DNA from: Silene noctiflora
Lineage: Eukaryota > Streptophyta > Magnoliopsida > Caryophyllales > Caryophyllaceae
Length of the DNA: 41,577 nucleotides
NCBI GenBank assembly: GCA_009801015.1
Contig: VHZZ01000475.1
Coordinates: forward strand, 90,484-132,060
Reading direction: 5' to 3'
Positions 32,829 through 41,577 of this stretch are shown one piece after another. Numbering within the stretch: the stretch's first letter is position 1; each line of letters starts with the position of its first letter. The notes beneath the pieces were generated by a model. That model had not been told where the DNA came from. It searched no databases and saw nothing but the letters and a program-made list of their open reading frames with translations. The position numbers and the translations under genes were made by a program.

Positions 32829-33863
32829 ATGGCATAAGGTATAGTACTCTAGTGTAAAGGTGTAGTCATGCTTTGAGATTGTGGATGTCTTTTTAGTTTC
32901 ACTTTCTTTTTCTTCTCAATTTTAGTGCATGTGATCAATGATTTCTTGTTTCAGGTCTTGCTTAAGACGGAGATACCATATGGTGATAGTAGGGACACGG
33001 AACACGTTTTTGGCAATTCTTAGGCAACTCGGCTTGCCATAGGTATCCATTTGCCATGTTTTAAAGTTTAAAGACGGTATTCCCATCTTAAACGAAAATC
33101 TTTGCTCTCATTTTAGGGCCTGGAAAAGAAAATCCTAATTAAAAAAAAACTCAAACTCTAGGATAAGAGTATAAGACATAAAGGAATTGTTGTACCGTGT
33201 ATAACGATCTCATTTGAGACTCATGTATTGTCGTGATTATAACACGAATCCAAATCAAACCATTAGTTATCTTACAAAAACCGTTGGTCTCACACAAGAC
33301 CGTTATACACCGTACAATAATTGTATAATATCTTATGCATCTGAGTGATCTAATTTACCATAATATTCCACAAACCGCGTTAAATAAGACTTATAATACC
33401 CAAATGGTTTGTCTACTCTCTCTATCCAATTATTCATTTACCTTTTTTTTCTCCTTTATAAATTACTTTAATCCAAAGTAAACAAATAATCGTAACCGCA
33501 GTAACAAATAGATTCTCAGTTTCCCACCAAATCAAAACGTGACAACCATGAAAAAGTCTCGCATGGACAATTGGACACCACCCTCTAACCGAAAGGAACT
33601 ACCTTAGACCTATTTAATAATCACATATTAATGCGTTTGGTATTTACATACTCCGTATTTGGTACACTACTTTGCCAACAAACTACTCCTAAATTACCAA
33701 TTAGGTACTTACATACCATGATACCAATTGTTCTAATAGCAAAATCTTGTTTAATACGGAACAAAAAATATTCGTCTTAGACTTAGGACGGATCAAATAT
33801 ACTAAATGAGGGCAAAAGTAAAATGCCTACGAAGTAACAAAATATTTGTTTCATCCAGATATA
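32829..33863. other. Intergenic with MITE scraps
   Basis: No gene. 33416-33502 is a Stowaway-like remnant (CTCTCTCTATCCAATTATTC and inverted AAACAAATAATCG). 33745-33795 has CTTGTTTAATACGG-type Mutator MITE remnants. Confidence 0.4.
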
Positions 33864-34740
33864 GGCCCTTTTTGGTTAAAGGGCGGATTAATTTTAGCAT
33901 AAGCAAATTATAAATAACGGTTTTTATTAGAAGGTTTGACTATCGTATTATAATTAGCAGAATTAATTTGAGTGTTTGGTAATTGACAGATTACGATTAG
34001 TAGATTGTTAGTTTTATTTGTAAAATGAAATAAAATTTCCTATTTTACAATATGCTTAACTAATAGCTGGAGTAAACAGCATATTGTAAAACAACATATT
34101 AACCTCAAATACCATCAATCAAATATTGGGCTTCTATCGACCATTAATCGATGGTAAGCCCCTCTATTAGCTTTATTTATCAATTACTAGTATGAAATAT
34201 TATTAATTAATCAATAAAAGTCTCCCTTTTGGTGAGATCCGTTTGTCTGTCTCTATTTTCGGAGTTTTTTCAGTCCTGGTCTTTCTAGGATTTAGTATTA
34301 TTGGAAATATAGATAAGAGCGATTTGTTGATTATTCCCCATACGACTCTACAATCGATATATGTTATTCGTCAGCGATCTATGGTGCCAGCAAAAGGTAA
34401 ATTTTCTCCATCAATGAATCAAACGAAGGATCCCCTTAAAAGCTACATGAAGAGAGCGATACAAGGACGAGCCGAAATGTCATATCATGTTTTGAAATCT
34501 GTAGTTTTACAGGAAGAATTTGTCCTTTGGTTTCTATTAGAATTGTTTTCAATTATACCTATCTTTTATAAATGCCGTTTGGCGTTTTATTAATGAAATG
34601 ACCTTTTCCTTAAAAAAAAAAAAAACATATTAGCCCCAGATATGGTTTTTCAATATGCGATTTACCAAACACTAAAATTAACATATTGATTGGTCAAACA
34701 TGCTAAAACCCTTGAATATGCTAAAAATCGGCTAATGTGC
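33864..34740. mobile_element. MITE-like repeat, copy 2, split by a retroinsertion
   Basis: Matches the repeat at 3654-4015 in two blocks: 33864-34110 (GGCCCTTTTTGGTTAAAGGG, then CAGCATATTGTAAAACAACA) and 34625-34740 (CGATTTACCAAACACTAAAA, then CATGCTAAAACCCTTGAATA). Between them is a 514 bp insert absent from copy 1. Confidence 0.65.
34111..34624 (+). mobile_element. Poly(A)-tailed retroinsertion (LINE-mediated)
   Basis: 514 bp ending in an A-run of about 13 (34612-34624). Flanked by a 17-bp target duplication: ACATATTAACCTCAAAT (34094-34110) and ACATATTAGCCCCAGAT (34625-34641), 14 of 17 identical. This is the signature of target-primed reverse transcription. The tail TGGCGTTTTATTAATGAAAT resembles plant L1-type LINE 3' ends, so a 5'-truncated LINE is likely. 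A processed copy of an mRNA is the alternative. An open frame at 34243-34593 shows no domain I can name. Confidence 0.7.
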
Positions 34741-34741
34741 T

Positions 34742-35739
34742 AACTGTGTTCTAATTTGACTTCATCGAAAATATTCAAAGCTACACTACAAATGAATGAC
34801 CTCAACCTACTAGAAGTTTGTCAATCTCATGCAATTATTATTATATATAATACAAGAATAAAAGGTGGCATATTTGGTTACAAAACTTGCACTATTTAGG
34901 ACTACAAGCCAAGCAAAACTGCACAATCTTATGAATGACACTTTCCGAAACTCGACCAAACTTGATAAAACACGTTTATATCAAATTACTTGATTCAAGT
35001 TTAGGTGTCGGATACCCTAAAATACAAAGTGTGTGTGTTAGAATGTCGTTGTCTATTGTCTACCAAGCGAGCTTAACTACCTACAATGACGAATCTTGGT
35101 GTAAGCAAGAAGCCAACAAGGGGACCGGAGTTTCAACCATTGGCCTTGGATTGGAAGGATTAGCCAATCAGTTGATGAATAAAGTAGGGTCTTGGAATCT
35201 TGGATAGTTTATACACATTTCCATTTGATTGTACACGGTTTTCAAAACATGTGAGGGGAAAGGACGTATACAATTAAGCTTCGTTCTGATGGTGATACGG
35301 ACATCAAAACAAGGAGAGCAAAAATCTTCATATGGGCCGAGGATGAGTAAAAAAACAGAAAATAGACGGGTGAGTTTGGGTTTACATTTGACATGAACAC
35401 GAACCTAACATGGCCTGATCGGTTTTGCCAGGTCCACTTAAGCCGAGAGAGGTGGCAAGAGTTGGAGACTAAGGTAGGGATCTAAAACTAAATGGAAACC
35501 AAACGAGTAATACTCACAACCAAAATACAAAGATGGTACCTGAATTGAGTGTCAATAATGTCATGATCAAGCCCAAAACATGGACAATTTTATAAGTCAA
35601 GAACAAATTAGCCCATAACCTGGAGACACGGAGGAATACGAGCAATTATTACCCATTTGCACCACAAAAGACCCCATTTCAACAATAAATGACGGTTAGT
35701 GTGAGAGAAAACCTTGGCTATACGCACTGAGAAGAGGTT
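34742..35739. other. Intergenic; 3' flank of the CHCH gene
   Basis: No supported gene. A plus open frame at 34935-35207 has no recognisable domain. The right part is presumably the 3' UTR of the minus-strand CHCH gene. Confidence 0.35.
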
Positions 35740-36273
35740 CTATGAGCTGGGAAATTGCACCTGCTTTCTTGCTCTGCGAACGCATTCTTGATAACTGCTG
35801 ACAACAGTAGAGCATTTGAGGGGATCATTGACATACTCCTTGTAACATTCCAAGCAAGCATTTTTCTCAATTTGGCAGATAACGGTTTTCTGCTGTGGAA
35901 GCTTGAATTCTTTCTCATGGAGTTCTTTTGCTCTCTCTGTCACTTCTTTGACCATGTTCTCCTCATGTTTTTGCGCTTTGTGTAAGACGTTTTCACTCTC
36001 CTTCAAGACAGACTGAACTGATTCTAACTCGGGTTTTGAAGATGTTGGTAGCTGGGGTGTGGGAAAAAACAATGGTGATTGGAGTGGCCATTTAGCTGTA
36101 GGAGCTCCCTTCTGAGTTTCAGGCTCAGTTGGAACCTGCTTTTGATGTGTCCGCTTCGGTGACGAGCGAGACTTTCTCGGTGTCCTCGGCTTTGTTTTCC
36201 CTTTCGACTTCTCATCATCTTCCACCAGTAGGCAAATTAAGCCTTCACTGATTCGAATACCACCATCAGCCAT
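35740..36273 (-). CDS. CHCH-domain protein, MICOS MIC19-like
   Basis: 177 aa in one coding exon. The C-terminus has four spaced cysteines, C133-x9-C143-x10-C154-x9-C164 (with CYKEYVNDPLKC and SYQECVRRARK). This is the twin-Cx9C coiled-coil-helix fold of intermembrane-space proteins oxidised by Mia40; the spacing and the CY..LKC..CV signature match the MIC19/CHCHD3 end of the MICOS cristae-junction complex. Residues 82-125 are a charged likely coiled coil (VLKESENVLHKAQKHEENMV). Residues 22-80 are basic and proline-rich, probably disordered. ATG 36273 is chosen because the acceptor GTTTCAG ends at 36295 and the upstream in-frame ATG lies within the intron. The leader exon appears to be at about 38930-38955. 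Family membership is likely; the exact MICOS role is inferred. Confidence 0.78.
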   Translation of the reverse strand: MADGGIRISEGLICLLVEDDEKSKGKTKPRTPRKSRSSPKRTHQKQVPTEPETQKGAPTAKWPLQSPLFFPTPQLPTSSKPELESVQSVLKESENVLHKAQKHEENMVKEVTERAKELHEKEFKLPQQKTVICQIEKNACLECYKEYVNDPLKCSTVVSSYQECVRRARKQVQFPSS

Positions 36274-36294
36274 TACGCAGCTCCTTAATGCTAC

Positions 36295-38929
36295 CTGAAA
36301 CATTTTTATAAAGATAGTACATGCAGGTCAGAATATAGGAAACACGGTACAAAATCTGGGCCGGCTTAAAGGTTTTGAGGCTATTACAACCACATTTTGA
36401 GACGGGTTTACCCACATTTACGGCGACCTGACCAAGATCCTGATAAAAGTATAAAACTCCCTATTAGGAGATCAAGTCTCAAATAGGGATTTCATAGAGC
36501 AAATCATACATTCAAGTGAAACAAATTTAGCAACCTTCATAATATCTAGGAAGTTTTTTTCAACACATGAGATGGTCAAGGTTTTTCCGTGGGTGCCATG
36601 TTCAGGGCAAATATTCTTCCACACGCTGCCGTCTACTCCTGAAGTCCTGGTCCGCTCTCTGAACCCCGAAAAGAGCAAGAGAAGACGAAGGAGGAAAAGA
36701 AAAGACAGATATCAAAGGGACAAAGAAAAGAGGCTTCATAGTCAAAATTGCAACACCCTCTCTATGACTGAGATGAGAGGTAGGAGAATCGTAAGAATCA
36801 TGCTAGTCAAAGACTGACCCAATTGCCCTCCAAAGATCTTTGATTCTGTGAACAAATTCGCTTAATATCAATCACATTTCACTCGTATGGAGTTGTCTCA
36901 CGCAGAATAAGAGGGGAGCCATACAATTTTGTTTAGAAAGATGGGAATGTTAGATTCAGAGCCCATAGCACACCAATAGGTAAAATGCAGGGGACGCCTA
37001 GCATAAACATTTCAACCTACAACCACTTCGAATCAGAGGGAATGAGAGTTAATAATCTGAAGAATGGAGACCACGATAACATCAACATAGAGCAACAGAT
37101 AGATATTTGGACCAAGTGCATAATAATTTCCGTCAAAAACTGGGCCAGCGAAGATTTTGAATGTTCTTACTATAACATGTGCAAAAACACTCACCTTCAA
37201 AAAGACAATATAAAAGGTAAAATATTGATTTCAAGACACAACATCTACTGTTAGCTCACACTCCAGGCTAAGAAGTATTGTTCTCTTTAGACGCGTCTCG
37301 TGTAACCTTTCACAAAACGTGTTTCCAGCGGTCATCGTAAATTTGGTACAGAAATAGTAAACTATGCAAAGGATAATGTCTCAGTCAAATAGTTGCGCTA
37401 CTCAACAAATCACAATGGTATGGCTAATGCTTCCAGGAGGGCGAAATGCTCCTCGATAACAGGAGACAGTGAAATAGAATAAGAGAATAAATACTTAAAA
37501 CAAAATCCACCCCCAAACAAATATCACCTTAAGGTCTTAACATCAATTGCAGCATTAGCTTCGAAGGTTTCAAAAATCAAAGCCATGTTTGACCTTCTAA
37601 ATCAGCTGAACAGTCCATTACAGACATGAACAGGTAAGTGCGAGAACCATTAAATACCCCCCCGGGTAATTACCAGTTTATTATTCTGTACTACTTATCC
37701 ACACACAAAGTAAACAACTCAAATATTAGATATCCCCTAGGGTGCTTTTCCATGTGTTGTGCTTGGTCTACTCCTAAGCCTCCAAGAGTATAATGTACAA
37801 ACTGTGTCACGATTCACAAGTTGTCAAACCATCAAAGCAACCAAATCAATTAACTTTGCGCCTTTAGTCCTTCGTCATATACTCATATGGCCACCATTGC
37901 CACTTCTCAAGCCAAAAACCATATCCCAATATCCCATCCGAATTCATCAGAATCATTAGATATACCACAAAACACATTAACCTACCAGTCCAATTCAATT
38001 ATGCACACAAGTATACAACATCGTTTACAGAAACAAATCCAAACACAGCATAGTTTACAGATTTCCATTGGTCATGTCTCATACACAGGTAACAACTACA
38101 AAGTCTGTATCACTTACCCATACACTAGCCAGGTAATTACACCACACTTGAAAATTTGACAACAACATTATGCAACTCCAGGTACCTCAAATTCTCTTGT
38201 ATAACGGATTGGGAGTATCAAGCATGCAATGGTTGTTCCTCAATGACCCACAATGAAAAATGAGCTGACGACTCAATTGACTGATTGCTACTATACAATA
38301 TAAAGGAACCCCCAACGACTTTGCGAGTCATTTTGCGTTATTCCATCCTATTCCTAAGCCAAAGCTAATCAATTATTCGCTTCCAATACAAACGGAAATC
38401 GGAACACATAAAACCCATAAAAACATGCACAAAATTAACACTAAATTATAGCTCTATGCTCCAATACAGAAAACCCAAATCACACTTGATCAGAGGAAAC
38501 CTTATTCAAACCCTAATACAATCTCTACCCCAATAACTTGATCAGGCTGTAAACCCCAAAACAGAAATCACAAACATTGATATAAAGATTCAAAGAATAA
38601 GTAATCCACAAATTCTTATTTAAGACGGACATAACGGGTCAAATAGTTGGTAATTATAGCTCCAGATCACTGGTCTAATACAGAAAACCCAAATCACAAT
38701 TGATCTGGGAAACTTCATTCAAACCCTAAAACTGTCTTGTTTGTTTAATTCTCTAATTAATAAAACAGAAATCACAAACATTGATATAAAGATACCATAA
38801 TTAATTCATTCATCTGGGTATGAGGAAAATTATTGGTTCTACAATAACAGTAAATAGATCAATTAAGAAATACCCAAAAACCTTGAATTCAGTAAAATCA
38901 TCAGTAAAACAAGAGGGAGAAGAACTTAC
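36295..38929 (-). other. Probable long 5'-UTR intron of the CHCH gene
   Basis: About 2.6 kb between the leader donor (TTAGCTG|GTAAGTTC, exon end 38930) and the acceptor before the coding exon (ATGTTTCAG|GTAGC). Small open frames inside (36472-36678 minus, 36572-36817 plus, 36985-37254 plus, 37887-38159 plus) show no recognisable domain. 38615-38645 holds ATTCTTATTTAAGACGG, a Mutator MITE scrap. 38450-38790 has an internal direct repeat (AATACAGAAAACCCAAATCA twice). Confidence 0.5.
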
Positions 38930-38992
38930 CAGCTAAATTGAAGCTAAGAGGGTGTTTAAAATCGGACTCAAATTTAATCGAGCTTATATAAA
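38930..38992 (-). promoter_or_regulatory. TATA box and leader exon of the CHCH gene
   Basis: On the minus strand a TATATAAG box (38990-38983) is followed about 30 bp later by a CT-rich leader (AACACCCTCTTAGCTTCAAT) and then the donor CTG|GTAAGT at 38930. Spacing fits a transcription start near 38953. Confidence 0.55.
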
Positions 38993-39097
38993 CGAGATTG
39001 AATGCACCATTAAAGATTAAAGTCAAGCATTGAGAATGGGATTTGTACGTTATTATTCAATTAACTTCTTCAATTTCAATTCTTTGATGTTTTCTTG

Positions 39098-39284
39098 GGG
39101 CAATTCTCATTTGTGACGGAAGGTATCCGTCACTTTGAAAAGACGGGTACCACTTTTACTCACAAATGACCCATGAGAGGAGAGAGGAAAGCAAGTGGAG
39201 GGGTGCCCCCACCTTTTGCTTTATTTGTTTTGTGAGTGGCATTACCCGTCACAAATACCGACCCGTCACAAGGGAGACGCTTTG
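39098..39284. mobile_element. Mutator-type MITE (family 1)
   Basis: 187 bp with ends CAATTCTCATTTGTGACGG and CCCGTCACAAGGGAGACG as inverted repeats and the core ACTCACAAATGACCCATGAG. Flanking 9-mers GTTTTCTTG (39089-39097) and ATTTTCTTG (39285-39293) differ at one base. Confidence 0.75.
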
Positions 39285-39557
39285 ATTTTCTTGCTACTGT
39301 CTTATTCAGATACCAATTAGTTTAGATTGAGTCGATTCGAGTCGAGTTGAGTCGAGTCATTTTTTTTGGTTGTGTTATTCTCGTTATTACAGGCCGGTCA
39401 TTTTGAGTTTGTGTCGACTTGTGGCGGTGAGTTGTTGGGTTTGAAATGGTTTTGAGCCGGATCAATTTGATTCATCTTATATATATCTGACCACTCTTTA
39501 ATGGTTTAGGACTTAGGTACAACATGATTACGGAGTACTCAATAAACATGCCTAACA

Positions 39558-39941
39558 TTTTCGTTGTAAAAGCTCTTGCTTTAAAAAAAGGTGTAGTAGC
39601 AGTTAAATTATTAGGAATTTCAAAGCTGATTATTGAAAGAGATAATCTTTGTGTTGTTAACTCTATTCGAAATACTTGGCAAATTCCATGGGAAATTTCG
39701 AGTATTATTAAAGATGTAAATTTAGATCTTAATTTTTTCGATGAAGTAATAGTTAAACATTACTTCTGTGAGGCTAATAAGGTTGCTGACTTTATGGCCT
39801 CGGTTGGACATTCTTGTTCATTTCTTTCGAGGTGGTTTGAAAGCCGGTGACTTCAACTCACCCCTATCATCCGAGAGGATGAAATAGATTGGTCTTATCT
39901 CAGAGCATCAATCTAGTTTTTTTACCTCATAAAAAAAAAAG
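39558..39941 (+). mobile_element. 5'-truncated LINE, RNase H remnant and poly(A)
   Basis: An open frame to 39850 encodes the end of an RNase H-like domain as found at the 3' end of plant L1-type LINEs (EALALKKGV-like KALALKKGVVAVKLLGISKL, then IIERDNLCVVNSI, and FCEANKVADFMASVGHSC). It is followed by about 80 bp of 3' UTR and an A-run at 39930-39940. Target duplications ATAAACATGCCTAACA (39542-39557) and ATAAACATGCCTAGCA (39942-39957) differ at one base. The ATG at 39524 lies in flanking DNA, so this is no gene. A single 384 bp insertion, fairly young by its duplication. Confidence 0.85.
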
Positions 39942-39957
39942 ATAAACATGCCTAGCA

Positions 39958-40516
39958 AATTAACCCGGTTGAGTGCGAGTTGAGATAGTTTGGGTGTAAG
40001 AATTAAGGTAGGATAAATCAGACTATTTTGGGTATAAATTATTCTCGGGTGTATAGGCGCGTAGCTATCAAATTATTTAGGGATATTGTATGCATGAGAC
40101 AATCACATTTAAGTCGAATCGATTGAATCAAGACAATTCCAATTATGGTCAAATTCAAATAATTTGTTCTAGGAGGACTTATAACACTTCGTTCTCTTTA
40201 ATGTAAACCAAATATAAACCAATTAAAATCAGATACGTCTGTTAAAACTGACTTGTCACGAATCATTGTTTAGGGTTATAAATCCATGCAAAGATCTTGA
40301 CTTGTGGTTTGTAAAATGTAATGACGTGAAATTTGTTTTTATTTATTAACTTTAAATGAGACATAATACCTCTTCGATTTCTCTGTTTTAGTTTTAAATA
40401 AATAAAGACCATAAATTGTAAAATCGATCATGAAAATAACCAATTCAATTTAAAGAATAACATAACATCGTATATAGTTGCATAATCGATCAATATCCAT
40501 GATATTACATTTATCA
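39958..40516. other. Intergenic
   Basis: No gene or recognised repeat. Confidence 0.4.
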
Positions 40517-41077
40517 TCCTATCCCTTATATACTAAAAGAATAGGTGGTCATAAAGTTTTTCCCTCCAAAAAGCATCTTCTTAAATATGGAAGCTAATGA
40601 CAATTTAAGTGCATTTACTAAATAAGGAAATTAATAATTTCTATTATTTTTGCTTCAAATTATTTCATTTAAATTATTATTTTTGCTTCAAAATTATTAT
40701 TTTCACTAAATTTTAAAATATAATCTTTTAATTAAAATATAAATAAAATTTATATAAAACTATAAATTACTAAATCTTTTACTGATGCTATTATTTGAAA
40801 ATGACTTACCTATTCATTACTTCCTTGACAAAAAAAAAAATTGAGAGAATTTACATATTGGAATCATTAGCATTGGGGTATAAAAAATATTCTTTGAAAT
40901 ACATTTCAGCCCATTACTTAATGATCATGAGTAATTTTCAGTTTCAACCTTTTTTTTTCTCAAAGAAAAATACAATAATGAGAAAGATGAACAATTAAAG
41001 AGATATCATTATTATATAAATAATTTATTAAAAATAAAAACTATATATACCGTGCATTTATTGCACTTCTAAACTAG
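40517..41077 (+). mobile_element. Non-autonomous Helitron, whole-looking
   Basis: 561 bp. The 5' end TCCTATCCCTTATATACTAA is typical for plant Helitrons and follows A. The 3' end has a short hairpin (GTGCA..TGCAC, about 41052-41066), then CTAG (41074-41077) followed by T. Insertion between A and T fits. The interior is about 80% A+T with no Rep/helicase. The open frame at 40795-40998 is incidental. Confidence 0.7.
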
Positions 41078-41279
41078 TTAAGAATGACTCTCATAAACTA
41101 CTCAGTTGTAATTCTCATGCCAGTAGCTCTTTTACTTGTTGCATCAGGTGTCCATTTTTCGATATCTTAGTCGGTCAGTCTTTTTGTTTACCTTTTTATT
41201 TTGGGAATGCTCTCAATAAGTAGTTTGGTTACGTACATCAATTTTAATCCACTTGTCATCTAATAACATTAATCATAAA

Positions 41280-41577
41280 CTAGTATAGATCCCGCGCAAT
41301 GCGCGGTATATAGAGTTTTTATTTTTTTTAGTTTATTATCTAAAATTTTTAAATCTTCACTTCATTAATATTTAATATTTCATTCCATTATTTTTTTATA
41401 TGAAACAAAAAAAATTGAAATGGACAATTAACCAAATAGAATTAAGTTAAGTTGTAATATTTTTTAATGAATTTATTTTTTGTCACGAAACTAATAGTAA
41501 GTAGGTGTCAAATTATTATCTACAGTAATAATTATTTTCATTACTGAAAATTTTAGTAATTTATAGTTTATAATTTA
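41280..41577 (-). mobile_element. Helitron 3' end (minus orientation), running off the window
   Basis: On the minus strand, hairpin CCGCGCATTGCGCGG (41306-41292) is followed by GATCTATA and CTAG (41283-41280), then T. The body extends to the window edge. The stem differs from the CCCGTGCA family at 706 and 6472, so this is a separate subfamily. Confidence 0.6.

Noticed and set aside
34243-34593. Possible protein gene in the poly(A)-tailed insert
   Set aside because: It lies wholly inside a retroinsertion, ends close to the poly(A) tract, and shows no domain I recognise.
36472-36817. Overlapping open frames on both strands in the CHCH gene intron
   Set aside because: No family similarity, and both lie between a convincing leader donor and the coding-exon acceptor.
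40795-40998. 67-codon plus open frame
   Set aside because: AT-rich filler inside the non-autonomous Helitron.
1-41577. tRNA, rRNA, CRISPR arrays or a bacterial-type defence system
   Set aside because: No tRNA-like box A/box B pair, no rRNA sequence and no regularly spaced direct repeats were seen; the DNA is plant nuclear.

Overview
This window is plant nuclear DNA. It has canonical GT..AG introns, AT-rich intergenic sequence packed with MITEs, Helitron ends and LINE tails, and plant-specific gene families (FBD-type F-box/LRR genes, an SGP-type GTPase, a FAR1 DNA-binding domain). A eudicot is most likely. The species cannot be told from the sequence; Caryophyllales would be only a guess.

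Layout. 1-7100 is mostly repeats: a Helitron 3' end at 706-736, a MITE-like repeat, two Mutator-type MITEs, and a second Helitron end on the minus strand at 6472. It also holds a weak minus-strand gene candidate (coding-like exons at 1600-2009). 7100-23240 is a plus-strand cluster of F-box/LRR/FBD genes. Gene A (7951-9720) is open throughout. Gene B (12453-13383) is a broken tandem duplicate of A that keeps A's promoter and UTR layout. It runs in frame into a Ty3/gypsy protease-region fossil, which in turn abuts a minus-strand FAR1-domain fragment. Gene C (16296-17931) is usable if a splice donor shifted by 4 nt is used. Gene C' (about 18185-19004) is a 5'-truncated broken copy of C. Gene D (21496-23236) is intact, with a 1.2 kb 5'-UTR intron. 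An orphan ankyrin-repeat first exon follows at 24267-24658.

25365-29169 (minus) is a complete six-exon gene for a septum-promoting (SGP/Spg1/Tem1-type) GTP-binding protein, with several MITEs in its introns. 29670-34740 is repeat territory: Stowaway, Tourist and Mutator MITEs, and a poly(A)-tailed retroinsertion nested inside an older repeat. 35740-36273 (minus) is a CHCH-domain protein resembling the MICOS subunit MIC19, with a UTR exon and TATA box about 2.7 kb upstream. The right end carries a Mutator MITE, a 5'-truncated LINE with an RNase H remnant, a whole-looking 561 bp Helitron, and the end of another Helitron.

The F-box proteins would act as SCF substrate receptors. The SGP GTPase and the CHCH protein are unrelated single genes. 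No operon-like functional cluster and no clearly novel system is visible. The most interesting signals are splice-site compensation in gene C, the F-box/retroelement in-frame chimera, and two MITE families whose 9-bp target duplications place them in the Mutator superfamily.
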